A stretch of 64,000 nucleotides of DNA from Planomicrobium okeanokoites (GCF_003428875.1 NZ_QQRS01000001.1:496001-560000), one strand, 5' to 3'. Positions 8,065 to 18,233 are shown, counted from the first letter of the stretch. The notes: a model not told the origin generated them from the sequence alone. A program made the numbers and translations.

Positions 8065-8786
8065 TTGGATCCTTCCTTTCCTTGCGTAAAACTTCCATTT
8101 ACTATATCAATGATTTCCAGAAGATCTCTTATTTCAAAAGTCGGCTCCACTGCACTCTCATTCTTTTTGGCTGATGGATTGAACCAGATTGTATCAATGC
8201 CATAATTGATGCCGCCCTGAATATCTGAAGTCAATGAATCGCCGACGATAATCGCGTTCTCTTTCGCTTCAACTCCGATTTTAGAAAAAGCGAATTCGAA
8301 GATTCCGGGATCCGGCTTTTGATACCCAGCCTCTTCAGAGATGACAATGTGGTCAAAATGCTGGCCAAGATCCGAATTTTTCAGTCTGGATGTCTGCACT
8401 TCTCCAAAACCGTTCGTCATTATCATTAGCCGACAATGCGATAACTGCTCCAGAACTTCAAGAGCGCCCGCCATCAAATGCGCCTCCTTGCCCAGATAGC
8501 TTAAATAAGCGCTGCTGAAAGCGATTGGGTCTTTGTCTGAGCGATGTTCCAGAAACAGTCTGCGGAAACGTTCGATGCCAAGTTCCCGCAATGCAATATT
8601 GCCCTGCTCGAGATCCTGCCAAAGAACTTTGCTGATGGCTCTGTAACTGGCATGCATATCCATGAAACCATTCGGCAGATCGAATTCCATGAACGTGTTA
8701 TGTAATGCCGCTTGTTCGGATAATGCAAAATCCATTAATGTATCGTCGATGTCAAAGATAATCGTAGTGTAAATCTGCTCTTTCAT
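8061..8786 (-). CDS. HAD-family hydrolase, YjjG/YfnB-type nucleotidase
   Basis: A 241-aa haloacid-dehalogenase-superfamily phosphatase. Motif I FDIDDTLMDF, motif II MTNG, a conserved Lys in GYQKPDPGIF and motif IV VGDSLTSDIQGG are all present. The ALSEQAALHNTF helical cap resembles the YjjG/YfnB group, pyrimidine nucleotidases that remove non-canonical nucleoside monophosphates; the substrate is an inference. It is the first gene of a two-gene unit with the GNAT gene. Confidence 0.85.
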   Translation of the reverse strand: MKEQIYTTIIFDIDDTLMDFALSEQAALHNTFMEFDLPNGFMDMHASYRAISKVLWQDLEQGNIALRELGIERFRRLFLEHRSDKDPIAFSSAYLSYLGKEAHLMAGALEVLEQLSHCRLMIMTNGFGEVQTSRLKNSDLGQHFDHIVISEEAGYQKPDPGIFEFAFSKIGVEAKENAIIVGDSLTSDIQGGINYGIDTIWFNPSAKKNESAVEPTFEIRDLLEIIDIVNGSFTQGKEGSK

Positions 8787-8819
8787 AATTGGTCTTCCCC
8801 TTTTTGATTCGTATTGATT

Positions 8820-9998
8820 TTACTCAGTTGCAGGTTTTTCTTTCAATAAAAAAGCGAATACCATAAGAATCGCGATGAAACCCAGGAACAGGCTAAGAGA
8901 TATCATATGGTTTTGGAACCGGTCATAAAATAAACCGATCGCGAATGGTGTCAGCGCGGAGATGATATACCCCCCCGATTGGATCATCGCAGTCCAGCTG
9001 TTGACGTCATCCGGAGACGAATTTTCGTCAAGCGGCATCATCAATGCCAAAGGAAACAAGCCTCCTAGTGTGATGCCGATAAATACGGCTGCCGGCCAGA
9101 TCAATGCCGTACTGCCAAACATCAATAATAGAACACCTGCCGCTCCGAACCCAAGACTGACCATGATCCATAAATGCCGGCTTGGCCATTTTTCAAGAAG
9201 CAGCGGAATCGATAGATTGCAGGCGATCTGTACAGTCGACATGACCGTCAAAACTGCACCTGCAACCAGTATTGACATGCCTTTTTCGATGGCAATCGGC
9301 GCAAGCCAGGTAATGATGGAAAAGAACAAAGCCGACTGGAAACCGAAAAACAGCAGCATATACCAGGCGCGCCTGTTTTTCCACGGCGAAACGACTGCTG
9401 CACCTTCCATCGGAATTTCAGCAACTTCAGCTGCCGGCTCCTTTACGCGAAGCCATAAGATGATCGCTGCAATCGACAGCAGCCCCCAGCTTGCCAAGGC
9501 AGTTGGCCATCCCGCAAATGAATAGAAAACACCCGTCAAACCCGCCGCCAATGTTGCCCCGAGCCCCATGCCGAATGAATAGACACCAATCAATGAAGCT
9601 GTCCGGGTCGGAAAATTCCGCTTGATCATCGCAGACAGCAACGGGCTGATGATCGCAATCGATAAACCGATAAAAAATGCGCTGGCCAGAAGTACAGGAT
9701 ATGTCGGCAGAAATCCGCGGAGCAAGGTGAATGCCCCGATCGCCGTCAACAGAACCGCGATGGATTTTTTCAGTCCGAGCTTTTTATTAAAAACAACCGC
9801 AAGCGGAGCAAACAACCCCATGCAGAAAACGGGAACCGAAGTCAGCAGACTCACTTCGCTGCTTGTCAGCGACAACTCTTCCCGAATCGTATCCAGCAAC
9901 GGCCCGATCGATGAAATGGCAGGACGGAGATTTACGGATACAAAAAGGATCGCCAGCACCATTATGCCGAGCGCGGATTTTTTTTGCTTGTCTGTCAA
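8820..9998 (-). CDS. MFS transporter, CynX/NimT type
   Basis: A 392-aa major-facilitator permease with about 12 hydrophobic helices. The N-terminal VSVNLRPAISSIGPLL motif and the first-half EEL..T..EVSLLTSVPVFCMGLFAP region are typical of the CynX/NimT subgroup (cyanate or 2-nitroimidazole-type transporters). The start is uncertain. I choose TTG at 9998, eight nt after an AGAGGTG element; an upstream in-frame TTG at 10028 is possible. Substrate unknown. Confidence 0.8.
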   Translation of the reverse strand: MTDKQKKSALGIMVLAILFVSVNLRPAISSIGPLLDTIREELSLTSSEVSLLTSVPVFCMGLFAPLAVVFNKKLGLKKSIAVLLTAIGAFTLLRGFLPTYPVLLASAFFIGLSIAIISPLLSAMIKRNFPTRTASLIGVYSFGMGLGATLAAGLTGVFYSFAGWPTALASWGLLSIAAIILWLRVKEPAAEVAEIPMEGAAVVSPWKNRRAWYMLLFFGFQSALFFSIITWLAPIAIEKGMSILVAGAVLTVMSTVQIACNLSIPLLLEKWPSRHLWIMVSLGFGAAGVLLLMFGSTALIWPAAVFIGITLGGLFPLALMMPLDENSSPDDVNSWTAMIQSGGYIISALTPFAIGLFYDRFQNHMISLSLFLGFIAILMVFAFLLKEKPATE

Positions 9999-10085
9999 AA
10001 TGGAAACACCTCTTCCTGCGCCAATCAAACTTGTGTTCGCCGCAAAATTTTATTAAAATAAGGGCAGTGAAAGGCGGTTACTTTT

Positions 10086-10322
10086 ATGAAACTTGTAAAT
10101 TGGAGTTACGCGAAACGCTATAACATAAAAGCAATATTTGATGAATTTCCTCACGTCGTTGTATGGTTCCGCCAAATCGGCGGCTATTATTTCATCTTTA
10201 CCATGAAAGGCCTGACGCCCGAGCATATTCCGAACCGGCGCGATTACGTAAAAATGGAGTATTTACTCAATAAGGACCTCGGCCTTCTTGAAGCCTATAA
10301 GGCACGAAAATATAAGGTTTAG
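10086..10322 (+). CDS. conserved small hypothetical protein
   Basis: A 78-aa basic, aromatic-rich soluble protein. ATG at 10086 is preceded by GAAAGGCGG at a good distance. The composition looks like a real protein (alternating hydrophobic and charged, NRRDYVKMEYLLNKDLGLLEAY). I do not recognise a family. It diverges from the MFS gene, sharing a short intergenic region. Confidence 0.65.
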   Translation: MKLVNWSYAKRYNIKAIFDEFPHVVVWFRQIGGYYFIFTMKGLTPEHIPNRRDYVKMEYLLNKDLGLLEAYKARKYKV

Positions 10323-10358
10323 CAACATTTTTAAAAATAAAATAAAGAAAATTATATA

Positions 10359-10570
10359 ACCGATGTTTCGCAAAACAGCTTCCCTTGCCGGGGACTCGCG
10401 CTGAACTTATTTCCCAAGTCATCTTCGCTGTTGTGATCTACACCACTAGAGAAAATTCTAGCGAAGGCGCGCTCCAGGACTGGGCGGAACAATAAGACGA
10501 GTGATCTTCTCGGCTTATTGTGTGAGCCTTGTCCAAAGCGCCGAAGCGGTATGGAAAGAATATCTCTTAT
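10359..10570 (+). repeat. degenerate family 1 intergenic repeat, solitary copy
   Basis: It begins CCGATGTTTCGCAAAACAGC, which matches the family 1 left end, and finishes with a right end similar to the ATGGAnnnAATATCTC version. The middle has diverged. It fills most of the 354-bp gap between the 78-aa gene and ykpA; nothing coding is convincing there. Confidence 0.5.
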
Positions 10571-10634
10571 CGAAACACACTCTTTTAGTTTATCGAACAC
10601 TGCATTCAGATGCTATCTGTTTTTGGCCATTTCA

Positions 10635-10643
10635 TGGTATACT
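10635..10643 (+). promoter_or_regulatory. extended -10 promoter of ykpA
   Basis: TGGTATACT (TG-N-TATACT) lies 34 nt upstream of the ykpA start; no good -35 is seen. Confidence 0.5.
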
Positions 10644-10676
10644 AATTGCATTGTGAAATTTAGGAGGTACGTATTA

Positions 10677-12284
10677 ATGATAGCAGTAAATGATGTAAGT
10701 TTACGTTTCGGTGACCGTAAATTATTCGAAGACGTGAACATCCAATTCAACCCGGGAAATTGCTACGGACTAATCGGAGCCAATGGTGCCGGTAAATCCA
10801 CGTTCATCAAAATTCTTTCCGGTGAACTTGAAGCACAATCCGGCAATGTCTATATGGGTTCTGGTGAGCGCCTTGCAGTATTGAAGCAGGACCACTTCGA
10901 ATACGAAGAAAAACAAGTTCTTGATACAGTAATGATGGGCTATAAGAAATTATATGATGTCATGACTGAGAAAAATGCCATTTATATGAAAGAAGATTTT
11001 TCTGATGAAGATGGCATGCGCGCAGCTGAACTCGAAGGTGAGTTTGCAGAATTGAACGGCTGGGAAGCTGAATCTGAAGCCGCAATACTTTTGCAGGGAC
11101 TTGGTATTTCGGATGATCTGCACGATAAGAAAATGGCTGAACTATCCGGTTCCGATAAAGTGAAAGTGCTTTTGGCACAGGCCCTTTTCGGCAAACCTGA
11201 CGTTCTTCTTCTCGATGAGCCTACCAACCATTTAGATCTTAAAGCGATCCAATGGCTGGAAGACTTCCTCATGAACTTTGAAAACACCGTCATCGTCGTA
11301 TCGCATGACCGTCACTTCTTGAATAAAGTCTGTACGCACATTGCGGATCTGGATTTCGGTAAAATCCAGCTGTATGTAGGAAACTATGACTTCTGGTATG
11401 AGTCAAGCCAATTGGCGACTCGCCTGGCTTCTGACCAAAACGCGAAAAAAGAAGAAAAAATCAAAGAATTGCAAGCCTTTATTGCCCGCTTCTCAGCTAA
11501 TGCTTCCAAATCGAAGCAAGCCACGTCGCGTAAAAAAATGCTTGATAAGATTGAATTGGACGATATCCGTCCTTCATCGAGAAAATACCCATTCGTCAAC
11601 TTTACGATCGGCCGCGAAATCGGCAACGACGTTTTGACGGTTAAAGACTTGAGCCAGACAGTGGACGGCAATAAACTATTGAGCGGTATCAATTTCAATA
11701 TGAATAAAGATGATAAGATCGTATTGATCGGAGATCCATTAGCGAAATCCGCTTTGCTCCGCATACTTGCCGAAGAAGATGAGCCGGAAGAAGGCTTTGC
11801 GCGCTGGGGCGTTACAACGTCACGCGCATACCTTCCGATTGATAACACAGCTTACTTTGAAGGCAGCGAGCTGTCGCTGGTTGATTGGCTTCGTCAATAT
11901 TCACCGGAAGATGAAAGCGAAACCTTCCTACGTGGCTTCCTCGGAAGAATGCTGTTCTCCGGCGAAGAAGTTAAAAAGAAACCATCTGTATTGTCAGGTG
12001 GCGAAAAAGTACGCTGCATGCTTTCTAAAATGATGCTGTCACATGCCAACGTCCTGTTGTTGGATGAACCTACCAACCACTTGGACCTGGAGTCAATACA
12101 GGCATTGAACAACGGCATGATCGCTTTCAAAGGCGCGATGGTCTTCACATCGCATGACCATCAGTTCATCCAGACAGTTGCCAACCGTGTGATTGAAATC
12201 CGCGAAGACGGATCCATCCTCGACAAGCAATTGACTTATGATGAATTCCTTGAATGGAAAGAATCGCAAGGCATTACTAACTAA
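10677..12284 (+). CDS. ykpA: ABC-F ribosome-associated ATPase (YkpA/YbiT type)
   Basis: A 535-aa soluble protein with two ABC ATPase domains and no membrane segments. Domain 1 has Walker A GANGAGKST and LLLDEPTNHLD. A charged linker containing KKEEKIKELQAFIARFSANASKSKQATSRKKML is the ABC-F P-site interaction motif. Domain 2 has a degenerate Walker A (IGDPLAKSALL), signature LSGGEKVR and a second LLLDEPTNHLD. The length and degenerate second P-loop fit YkpA/YbiT. ABC-F proteins bind the ribosomal E site and relieve stalling. ATG at 10677 follows AGGAGG by eight nt. Confidence 0.9.
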   Translation: MIAVNDVSLRFGDRKLFEDVNIQFNPGNCYGLIGANGAGKSTFIKILSGELEAQSGNVYMGSGERLAVLKQDHFEYEEKQVLDTVMMGYKKLYDVMTEKNAIYMKEDFSDEDGMRAAELEGEFAELNGWEAESEAAILLQGLGISDDLHDKKMAELSGSDKVKVLLAQALFGKPDVLLLDEPTNHLDLKAIQWLEDFLMNFENTVIVVSHDRHFLNKVCTHIADLDFGKIQLYVGNYDFWYESSQLATRLASDQNAKKEEKIKELQAFIARFSANASKSKQATSRKKMLDKIELDDIRPSSRKYPFVNFTIGREIGNDVLTVKDLSQTVDGNKLLSGINFNMNKDDKIVLIGDPLAKSALLRILAEEDEPEEGFARWGVTTSRAYLPIDNTAYFEGSELSLVDWLRQYSPEDESETFLRGFLGRMLFSGEEVKKKPSVLSGGEKVRCMLSKMMLSHANVLLLDEPTNHLDLESIQALNNGMIAFKGAMVFTSHDHQFIQTVANRVIEIREDGSILDKQLTYDEFLEWKESQGITN

Positions 12285-12286
12285 CC

Positions 12287-12328
12287 TAAAAAATCCCGCC
12301 ACACTTTGAAAGTGTGGCGGGATTTTTA
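12287..12328. terminator. ykpA terminator, left copy of a duplicated terminator
   Basis: AAATCCCGCCACACTTT pairs with AAGTGTGGCGGGATTT, with A- and T-tracts on both sides, so it can work in either direction. The hairpin at 12659-12700 shares AATCCCGCC and GTGTGGCGGGATTTT. Confidence 0.9.
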
Positions 12329-12346
12329 TTCTTGTTAAACAAAATA

Positions 12347-12524
12347 ACCGATATTGCGCAAAACCGCTTCGCTTTCCTGGGGGCTTGCACTGAGCTAACT
12401 CGGACTCGGTCCCCTTCGTCCGAGTGGATCTCAGCACTTCGCACGAAACGGAGTTGAAAAGCCAACTCCGTTTCTAATCCCCTGGGAGTCTCGCTGGTTT
12501 GCTCCATATCTCAGAATTGCTTTC
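12347..12524 (+). repeat. family 1 intergenic repeat (locus 1)
   Basis: A non-coding repeat. Its left end is CCGATATTGCGCAAAACCGC and its right end GCTCCATATCTCAG. Internal palindromes include CGGAGTTG/CAACTCCG and CTCGGAC/GTCCGAG. Other copies lie at 41899-42040 (inverted) and 50983-51230, with more diverged ones at 22243-22389 (inverted) and 10359-10570. Confidence 0.8.
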
Positions 12525-12630
12525 TACAAAGAATACGTTTATTCATGTCTCGAATCCAGCGGTCCGATGCAGAGACAGTAGCATCGTTTTCGCAAGCTAT
12601 CGAGGAGGCTCACGCAGCAGTGAAATGATT
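12524..12630 (+). repeat. family 2 intergenic repeat, truncated (locus 1)
   Basis: It starts CTACAAAG. It shares TTCATGTCTCGAA...GATGCAGAGA with locus 3 and GCTATCGAGGAGGCTCA...GCAGTGAAATGATT with the inverse of locus 2 (41681-41830). It has the same order and orientation relative to family 1 as in the other loci. Confidence 0.65.
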
Positions 12631-12658
12631 TAAAAAGCTAATTTTTCTCGACGAGCTG

Positions 12659-12700
12659 AAAATCCCGCCATACACTCCGAAGGAATGTGTGGCGGGATTT
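12659..12700. terminator. ykvA terminator, right copy of a duplicated terminator
   Basis: CCCGCCATACACTCC pairs with GGAATGTGTGGCGGG, with T-tracts on both strands. It serves the convergent gene 12708-13184. Confidence 0.9.
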
Positions 12701-12707
12701 TCATATA

Positions 12708-13184
12708 TCATTTCAGGAAACGCTTCACCATTTTGCCTGCAGGCAAACGTGATGCCCATTTATTTCCTGTGCTGGCCAGGCGGCTGACTACCATAAGCAG
12801 ATCTTCATCGCCGGCCCAATGTGATGTCACGATTTCTTTCGGGTATTTATTCAATAATGAATTCACAATATAAACTGCCACCACTACGTCATCGGCAAAA
12901 CCGGCAGGTCCCATCAGAACTTCCGGCAACAGATCGACCGGTGCAAAGAAATAAAGGATACCTGCCCCGATCATCGATTTGCTCTTGCTGTCGATGCGGC
13001 TGTCCAGCATCATTTTCATCAAGAGATGGAAAAAGTCTGGCGCAAATAATACATACTTCAGGAATTTACTTCCTTTGCCGTCCTTGCTTTCCACCCAATT
13101 ATGAATCTTATAACGCAACTTCTGATAAAAGTCCCGCTGCTCTTCTTCATTTGGCAGTGGTTTCTTTAACGTATCGTTTGTCAT
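12708..13184 (-). CDS. ykvA: YkvA family (DUF1232) protein
   Basis: A 158-aa protein with a central DUF1232 segment: SRIDSKSKSMIGAGILYFFAPVDLLPEVLMGPAGFADDVVVAVYIVN. Two hydrophobic helices hold the conserved YFF.P.DLLPE..G..G..DD motif, which suggests membrane association. N- and C-terminal flanks are charged and helical. Function is not established in the family. It is a single gene convergent with ykpA. Confidence 0.85.
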   Translation of the reverse strand: MTNDTLKKPLPNEEEQRDFYQKLRYKIHNWVESKDGKGSKFLKYVLFAPDFFHLLMKMMLDSRIDSKSKSMIGAGILYFFAPVDLLPEVLMGPAGFADDVVVAVYIVNSLLNKYPKEIVTSHWAGDEDLLMVVSRLASTGNKWASRLPAGKMVKRFLK

Positions 13185-13262
13185 TGGCTCTCCCCCTCTA
13201 TACTTATTTATAATTACTATAACCTGAATCGAACGATCATCAAACTCACGATCAAAAATAAT

Positions 13263-13487
13263 TTAAAATTTCATCGTCACGTTTGTAGCGATTCGCTCCC
13301 GTTCCGGGTTTCCTTCAACGATATTGAATTTAACTTCCTGTCCAGGCACCAAAACGCCAAGATCCATATTGATGGAAATCGTTTCGACAAAAAACTCTTC
13401 TCCGTCAGGAGCTGTGATATAGCCATATCCTTTATCTCCATCGAACCATTTCACTTTACCTTCACCTGACAATACTTCGTCCGACAT
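13263..13487 (-). CDS. divergent cold-shock-domain protein
   Basis: A 74-aa single cold-shock domain. It has GKVKWFDGDKGYGYITAPDG (RNP1-like KGYGYI), but the RNP2 segment is EFFVETI where classical Csp proteins have DVFVHF, so the His and Phe used in nucleic-acid stacking are changed. ATG at 13487 is preceded by AGGAGG at eight nt; earlier in-frame codons lack a site. It probably binds RNA or ssDNA more weakly or with other specificity. Classical Csp proteins are at 15612-15812 and 48551-48760. Confidence 0.85.
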   Translation of the reverse strand: MSDEVLSGEGKVKWFDGDKGYGYITAPDGEEFFVETISINMDLGVLVPGQEVKFNIVEGNPERERIATNVTMKF

Positions 13488-13585
13488 AATAAAACCTCCT
13501 ATTATCAATTCCTCTACCATTATTTTATACCCTCCAAAAGCAATGGCTTAAACTTTCTTCTATAATAAGAAAGGCGATCGCACTC

Positions 13586-13612
13586 AAAAAGAGGCCCACA
13601 TTCGTGGACCTC
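13586..13612 (-). terminator. M4 protease terminator
   Basis: On the minus strand GAGGTCCAC pairs with GTGGGCCTC (one mismatch), followed by TTTTT. Confidence 0.75.
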
Positions 13613-13648
13613 CAACTTGCGTCTTCTATTAGCTTTGCTTTCGCCTGT

Positions 13649-15572
<1,924 letters not shown>

Positions 15573-15606
15573 AAAAAAAAAGAGCCGCTCGCAATGAGCA
15601 GCTCTT
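15573..15606 (-). terminator. csp terminator
   Basis: On the minus strand AGAGCTGCTC pairs with GAGCGGCTCT, followed by nine T. Confidence 0.9.
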
Positions 15607-15611
15607 GGAGA

Positions 15612-15812
15612 TTACAATTTAGTTACGTTTGTAGCTTGAGGTCCGCGGTTGCCTTCCTCTACTTCAAATTCAACTCTTTGACCTTCGTCAAGCGTTTTAA
15701 AGCCTTCGCCTTGAATCGCTGAGAAGTGTACAAATACGTCATCTCCGCCTTCAACTTCGATGAAGCCGAATCCTTTTTCTGAGTTAAACCATTTTACTGT
15801 ACCTTCTTGCAT
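15612..15812 (-). CDS. csp: cold shock protein (CspA/CspB family)
   Basis: A 66-aa classical cold-shock protein. It contains [16 protein letters not shown] (RNP1 KGFGFI) and DDVFVHF (RNP2), and ends [10 protein letters not shown]. It is an RNA chaperone that melts secondary structure, especially after temperature downshift. ATG is preceded by AGGAGG. It has a near-consensus promoter, a leader of about 140 nt with alternative hairpins (see 15841-15953) and its own terminator, all typical of a cold-regulated csp mRNA. Confidence 0.95.
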   Translation of the reverse strand: MQEGTVKWFNSEKGFGFIEVEGGDDVFVHFSAIQGEGFKTLDEGQRVEFEVEEGNRGPQATNVTKL

Positions 15813-15840
15813 GTAAAAAACCTCCTGGTAATAAAAAAAT

Positions 15841-15953
15841 TTTCAATATGTGAATTTCCATAAAAAAATTCACATATTCCAAAAAGTACCATCACGTGCT
15901 GATCACTTTTTGGAATATGTGAATAGCTGTAGTTGGTGAAGATAGTATTTATT
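15841..15953 (-). promoter_or_regulatory. csp 5' leader with mutually exclusive hairpins
   Basis: The transcribed leader holds three related segments. The middle one (15866-15887) can pair with the 5' segment (15905-15924) as a perfect 20-bp stem with a 17-nt loop. It can also pair with the 3' segment (15845-15857) as a perfect 13-bp stem with an 8-nt loop. The second stem is followed by a run of seven U and then the Shine-Dalgarno sequence. This geometry fits a temperature-sensitive switch or attenuator; the function is inferred. Confidence 0.65.
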
Positions 15954-15959
15954 TCCTCT

Positions 15960-15988
15960 ATAATACCTAAATTGCGCGTAAGTGTCAA
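15960..15988 (-). promoter_or_regulatory. sigma-A promoter of csp
   Basis: On the minus strand TTGACA (15983-15988), a 17-nt spacer, then TATTAT (15960-15965). The predicted transcript starts near 15953. Between here and the xpaC start at 16241 I see no further convincing feature. Confidence 0.85.
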
Positions 15989-16240
15989 ACAAATCTAAAT
16001 ATTTATAATTATTTTTTTGGAATTCCTCTTATGAAACACAGAATTACAAATTCTATACTTGCATTTTGCCAAATAAAACGCTGTCTGTCCAGTGATATGC
16101 ATCTGCACCAGCATATGATTCCGAAGTTTGTATTGGCTATGCCTTTCCCGTAAAATGGGGATAAAGAAAGCCTGCATGAAACCTTTCACGCATTCAATCG
16201 TATGTATATTATGGAAATGCAATTAAGGAGTGACTTCCGC

Positions 16241-16939
16241 ATGAACCGAGTCCAAAACTTTATAAGAAGACAATCGGTCAGCCTCCCGATCACAGGAGTG
16301 ATGTTTCCAATCCTTTATTTGGGGGCGGAAATTGGATTGCTCGCATCTGGAGCAATTGCTGCCGGAACCTATCTTGCCAGCAATTCGACAATCAAACAAG
16401 TTCAATTCTCTTCCACTTCCAAAGAACTGGGGATGACGAGGAGTGAATATAAACATGTACTGAAACAGGTACAGGAAGCTAAACTTAAAACCAAACGTCT
16501 GCAAGGCCAATATTACCGGGTGCGATCCATTTCTTCGTTCAGGCAATTGATGGAAATGACCAAGCTCTCCAATAAAATCATTGCAGTCGTGCAGCAGCAT
16601 CCAAGAAAATTTTATCTCGCTGAATCCTTTTTTTATTCACATCTCGATTCTGCTTTGGAACTGACCGAAAAATATACCCTGCTTGTCGGTCAGCCCGTTA
16701 AGGACCGTGACATCAAAATCGCATTGCAGGACACCCGCGAAACTCTGCAATCAATGAACCGTGTCATGCAGAATGATTTGAAGAAAGTGCTGTCGTCCGA
16801 TGTGGAACAGCTTCGGATGGAACTTGATTATGCGCGATTGGCTGTCGACAAACAGCAAAATCAGAAACTATTGGTTCAATCCTTGACCGATGATGAAGGA
16901 GACGTGGAAAATGAACGAAAATCAATCGACACGAAGTGA
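16241..16939 (+). CDS. xpaC: XpaC family (5-bromo-4-chloroindolyl phosphate hydrolysis) protein
   Basis: A 232-aa protein. An N-terminal hydrophobic segment (PITGVMFPILYLGAEIGLLASGAIAAGTYL) is followed by a long charged helical domain (coiled-coil-like, EYKHVLKQVQEAKLKTKRLQGQY). It matches XpaC, named for X-phos hydrolysis in B. subtilis; its true role is unsettled. ATG at 16241 is 10 nt after AAGGAG. It overlaps telA by 29 nt, the conserved xpaC-telA arrangement, so the two probably work together. Confidence 0.88.
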   Translation: MNRVQNFIRRQSVSLPITGVMFPILYLGAEIGLLASGAIAAGTYLASNSTIKQVQFSSTSKELGMTRSEYKHVLKQVQEAKLKTKRLQGQYYRVRSISSFRQLMEMTKLSNKIIAVVQQHPRKFYLAESFFYSHLDSALELTEKYTLLVGQPVKDRDIKIALQDTRETLQSMNRVMQNDLKKVLSSDVEQLRMELDYARLAVDKQQNQKLLVQSLTDDEGDVENERKSIDTK

Positions 16940-18089
16940 ATTGGATGATTTGTTGGAGTCGCCATTCGGCATTCAGCTGGAAAAAGAGCAGTCCCCTGCC
17001 GAACAGCAGAGCGGACGCCCGGTATTGCTAATGGATAAGCTATCAAATGAAGACAAGAAAAAAGCCCAGGAGCTTGCAAAACAGATCCCAGCCGGCAACC
17101 ACGAAGCGATTTTGACTTATGGGGCGAATGCCCAAAGCCAGCTCGGCAATTTCTCGCATAAAATGCTGGATCATGTACAGCAGAAAGATATCGGCCCTGT
17201 CGGCGACGTCCTGCATGATCTGATGAAAAAATTACAGGAACTGAATCCCGAAGAATTGACCGAAACGAAAAAATCAGGCATCCGTAAATTATTTGCCAAA
17301 GCTAAATACTCCGTTCAGGAAATCATGACCAAATACCAGAAATTGAGCACCCAGGTTGACCGCATCAGCATCCAATTGGACCATTCCAAACGCGGACTTC
17401 TTGAAGACGTGCAAATGCTCGAAGAATTGTATGATCAGAACAAGATGTATTTCCAGGCACTGAACGTCTACATTGCAGCTGCTGAGATTAAGCGGGATGA
17501 AATTCTGAACGAAACCATCCCTGCCCTCCGTAAAAAGGCTGAGGCATCGGATGATCAGATGGCCTATCAGGAAGTAAACGATATGGTGCAATTCGTCGAC
17601 CGTCTGGATAAACGTCTTTATGACCTCCAGCTGTCACGCCAGATCACGATTCAAAGCGCGCCGCAGATCCGCATGATCCAGCAGACAAACCAGACGTTAG
17701 CAGAAAAAATCCAATCATCCATCATGACGTCCATCCCACTCTGGAAAAATCAGATTGCCATCGCTTTGACGCTCAATAAACAGATGAAAGCAGTAGAAGC
17801 CCAGAAACAGGTCACTTCCACTACAAATGATCTGTTGCTGAAAAACTCGGAAATGCTGAAAATGAACTCGATTGAAACCGCCAAGGAAAATGAACGCGGC
17901 ATCATCGAAATTGAGACATTGAAGAAAACACAGGAAAACCTGCTTACCACTATCGAGGAAACTTTGCAGATCCAAAGTGAAGGACGCAAGAACCGCCGCG
18001 CCGCTGAAATGGAAATCGGCAAAATGGAAGTGGAGCTTAAGCAACGCCTGCTCGCTATCCACGAAGGCGAAAACTCCAGAAATCAATAA
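16911..18089 (+). CDS. telA: TelA family toxic-anion resistance protein (YaaN-like)
   Basis: A 392-aa soluble, almost entirely helical protein of the TelA family (tellurite resistance and envelope stress). Recognisable are the N-terminal SPFGIQLE, YGANAQSQLGNFSHKML, the DRISIQLDHSKRGLLEDVQMLEELYDQNKMYFQALNVYIAAAEIK block and the C-terminal coiled coil. Its start at 16911 has GAAGGAG at nine nt. It is translationally coupled to xpaC and ends at a strong terminator. The molecular mechanism in the family is not established. Confidence 0.92.
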   Translation: MNENQSTRSELDDLLESPFGIQLEKEQSPAEQQSGRPVLLMDKLSNEDKKKAQELAKQIPAGNHEAILTYGANAQSQLGNFSHKMLDHVQQKDIGPVGDVLHDLMKKLQELNPEELTETKKSGIRKLFAKAKYSVQEIMTKYQKLSTQVDRISIQLDHSKRGLLEDVQMLEELYDQNKMYFQALNVYIAAAEIKRDEILNETIPALRKKAEASDDQMAYQEVNDMVQFVDRLDKRLYDLQLSRQITIQSAPQIRMIQQTNQTLAEKIQSSIMTSIPLWKNQIAIALTLNKQMKAVEAQKQVTSTTNDLLLKNSEMLKMNSIETAKENERGIIEIETLKKTQENLLTTIEETLQIQSEGRKNRRAAEMEIGKMEVELKQRLLAIHEGENSRNQ

Positions 18090-18129
18090 AAAAAATCCCG
18101 TGAAGCTAAAATGCTTCGCGGGATTTTTT
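18090..18129. terminator. bidirectional terminator between telA and yojO
   Basis: AAATCCCGTGAAGC pairs with GCTTCGCGGGATTT, with A and T tracts on both sides. Confidence 0.9.
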
Positions 18130-18158
18130 CGCTTAGAATTTATTTTCCATATTTTTAC

Positions 18159-18233
18159 TCCGGACAGTATTTGTGCTGCTCCGGACAGTATTTCAGTGTT
18201 TCCGGACAGTATTTTTCATCTGCGGACAGTATA
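18159..18233. repeat. four tandem copies of CGGACAGTAT, 20-21 bp period
   Basis: CGGACAGTAT occurs at 18161, 18182, 18203 and 18223, mostly preceded by TC and followed by TT. Spacings are 21, 21 and 20 bp, about two DNA turns. The array lies in the convergent region between the telA terminator and the end of yojO, inside the likely yojO 3' UTR. The spacer sequences are not conserved. Confidence 0.85.

Noticed and set aside
15995-16222. 75-aa minus-strand ORF
   Set aside because: No ribosome binding site, random-looking composition, and it overlaps the xpaC upstream region and the csp promoter side.
18159-18233. Possible CRISPR array
   Set aside because: The repeat is only about 10-14 bp with 7-11 bp spacers, only four units, and there are no cas genes.
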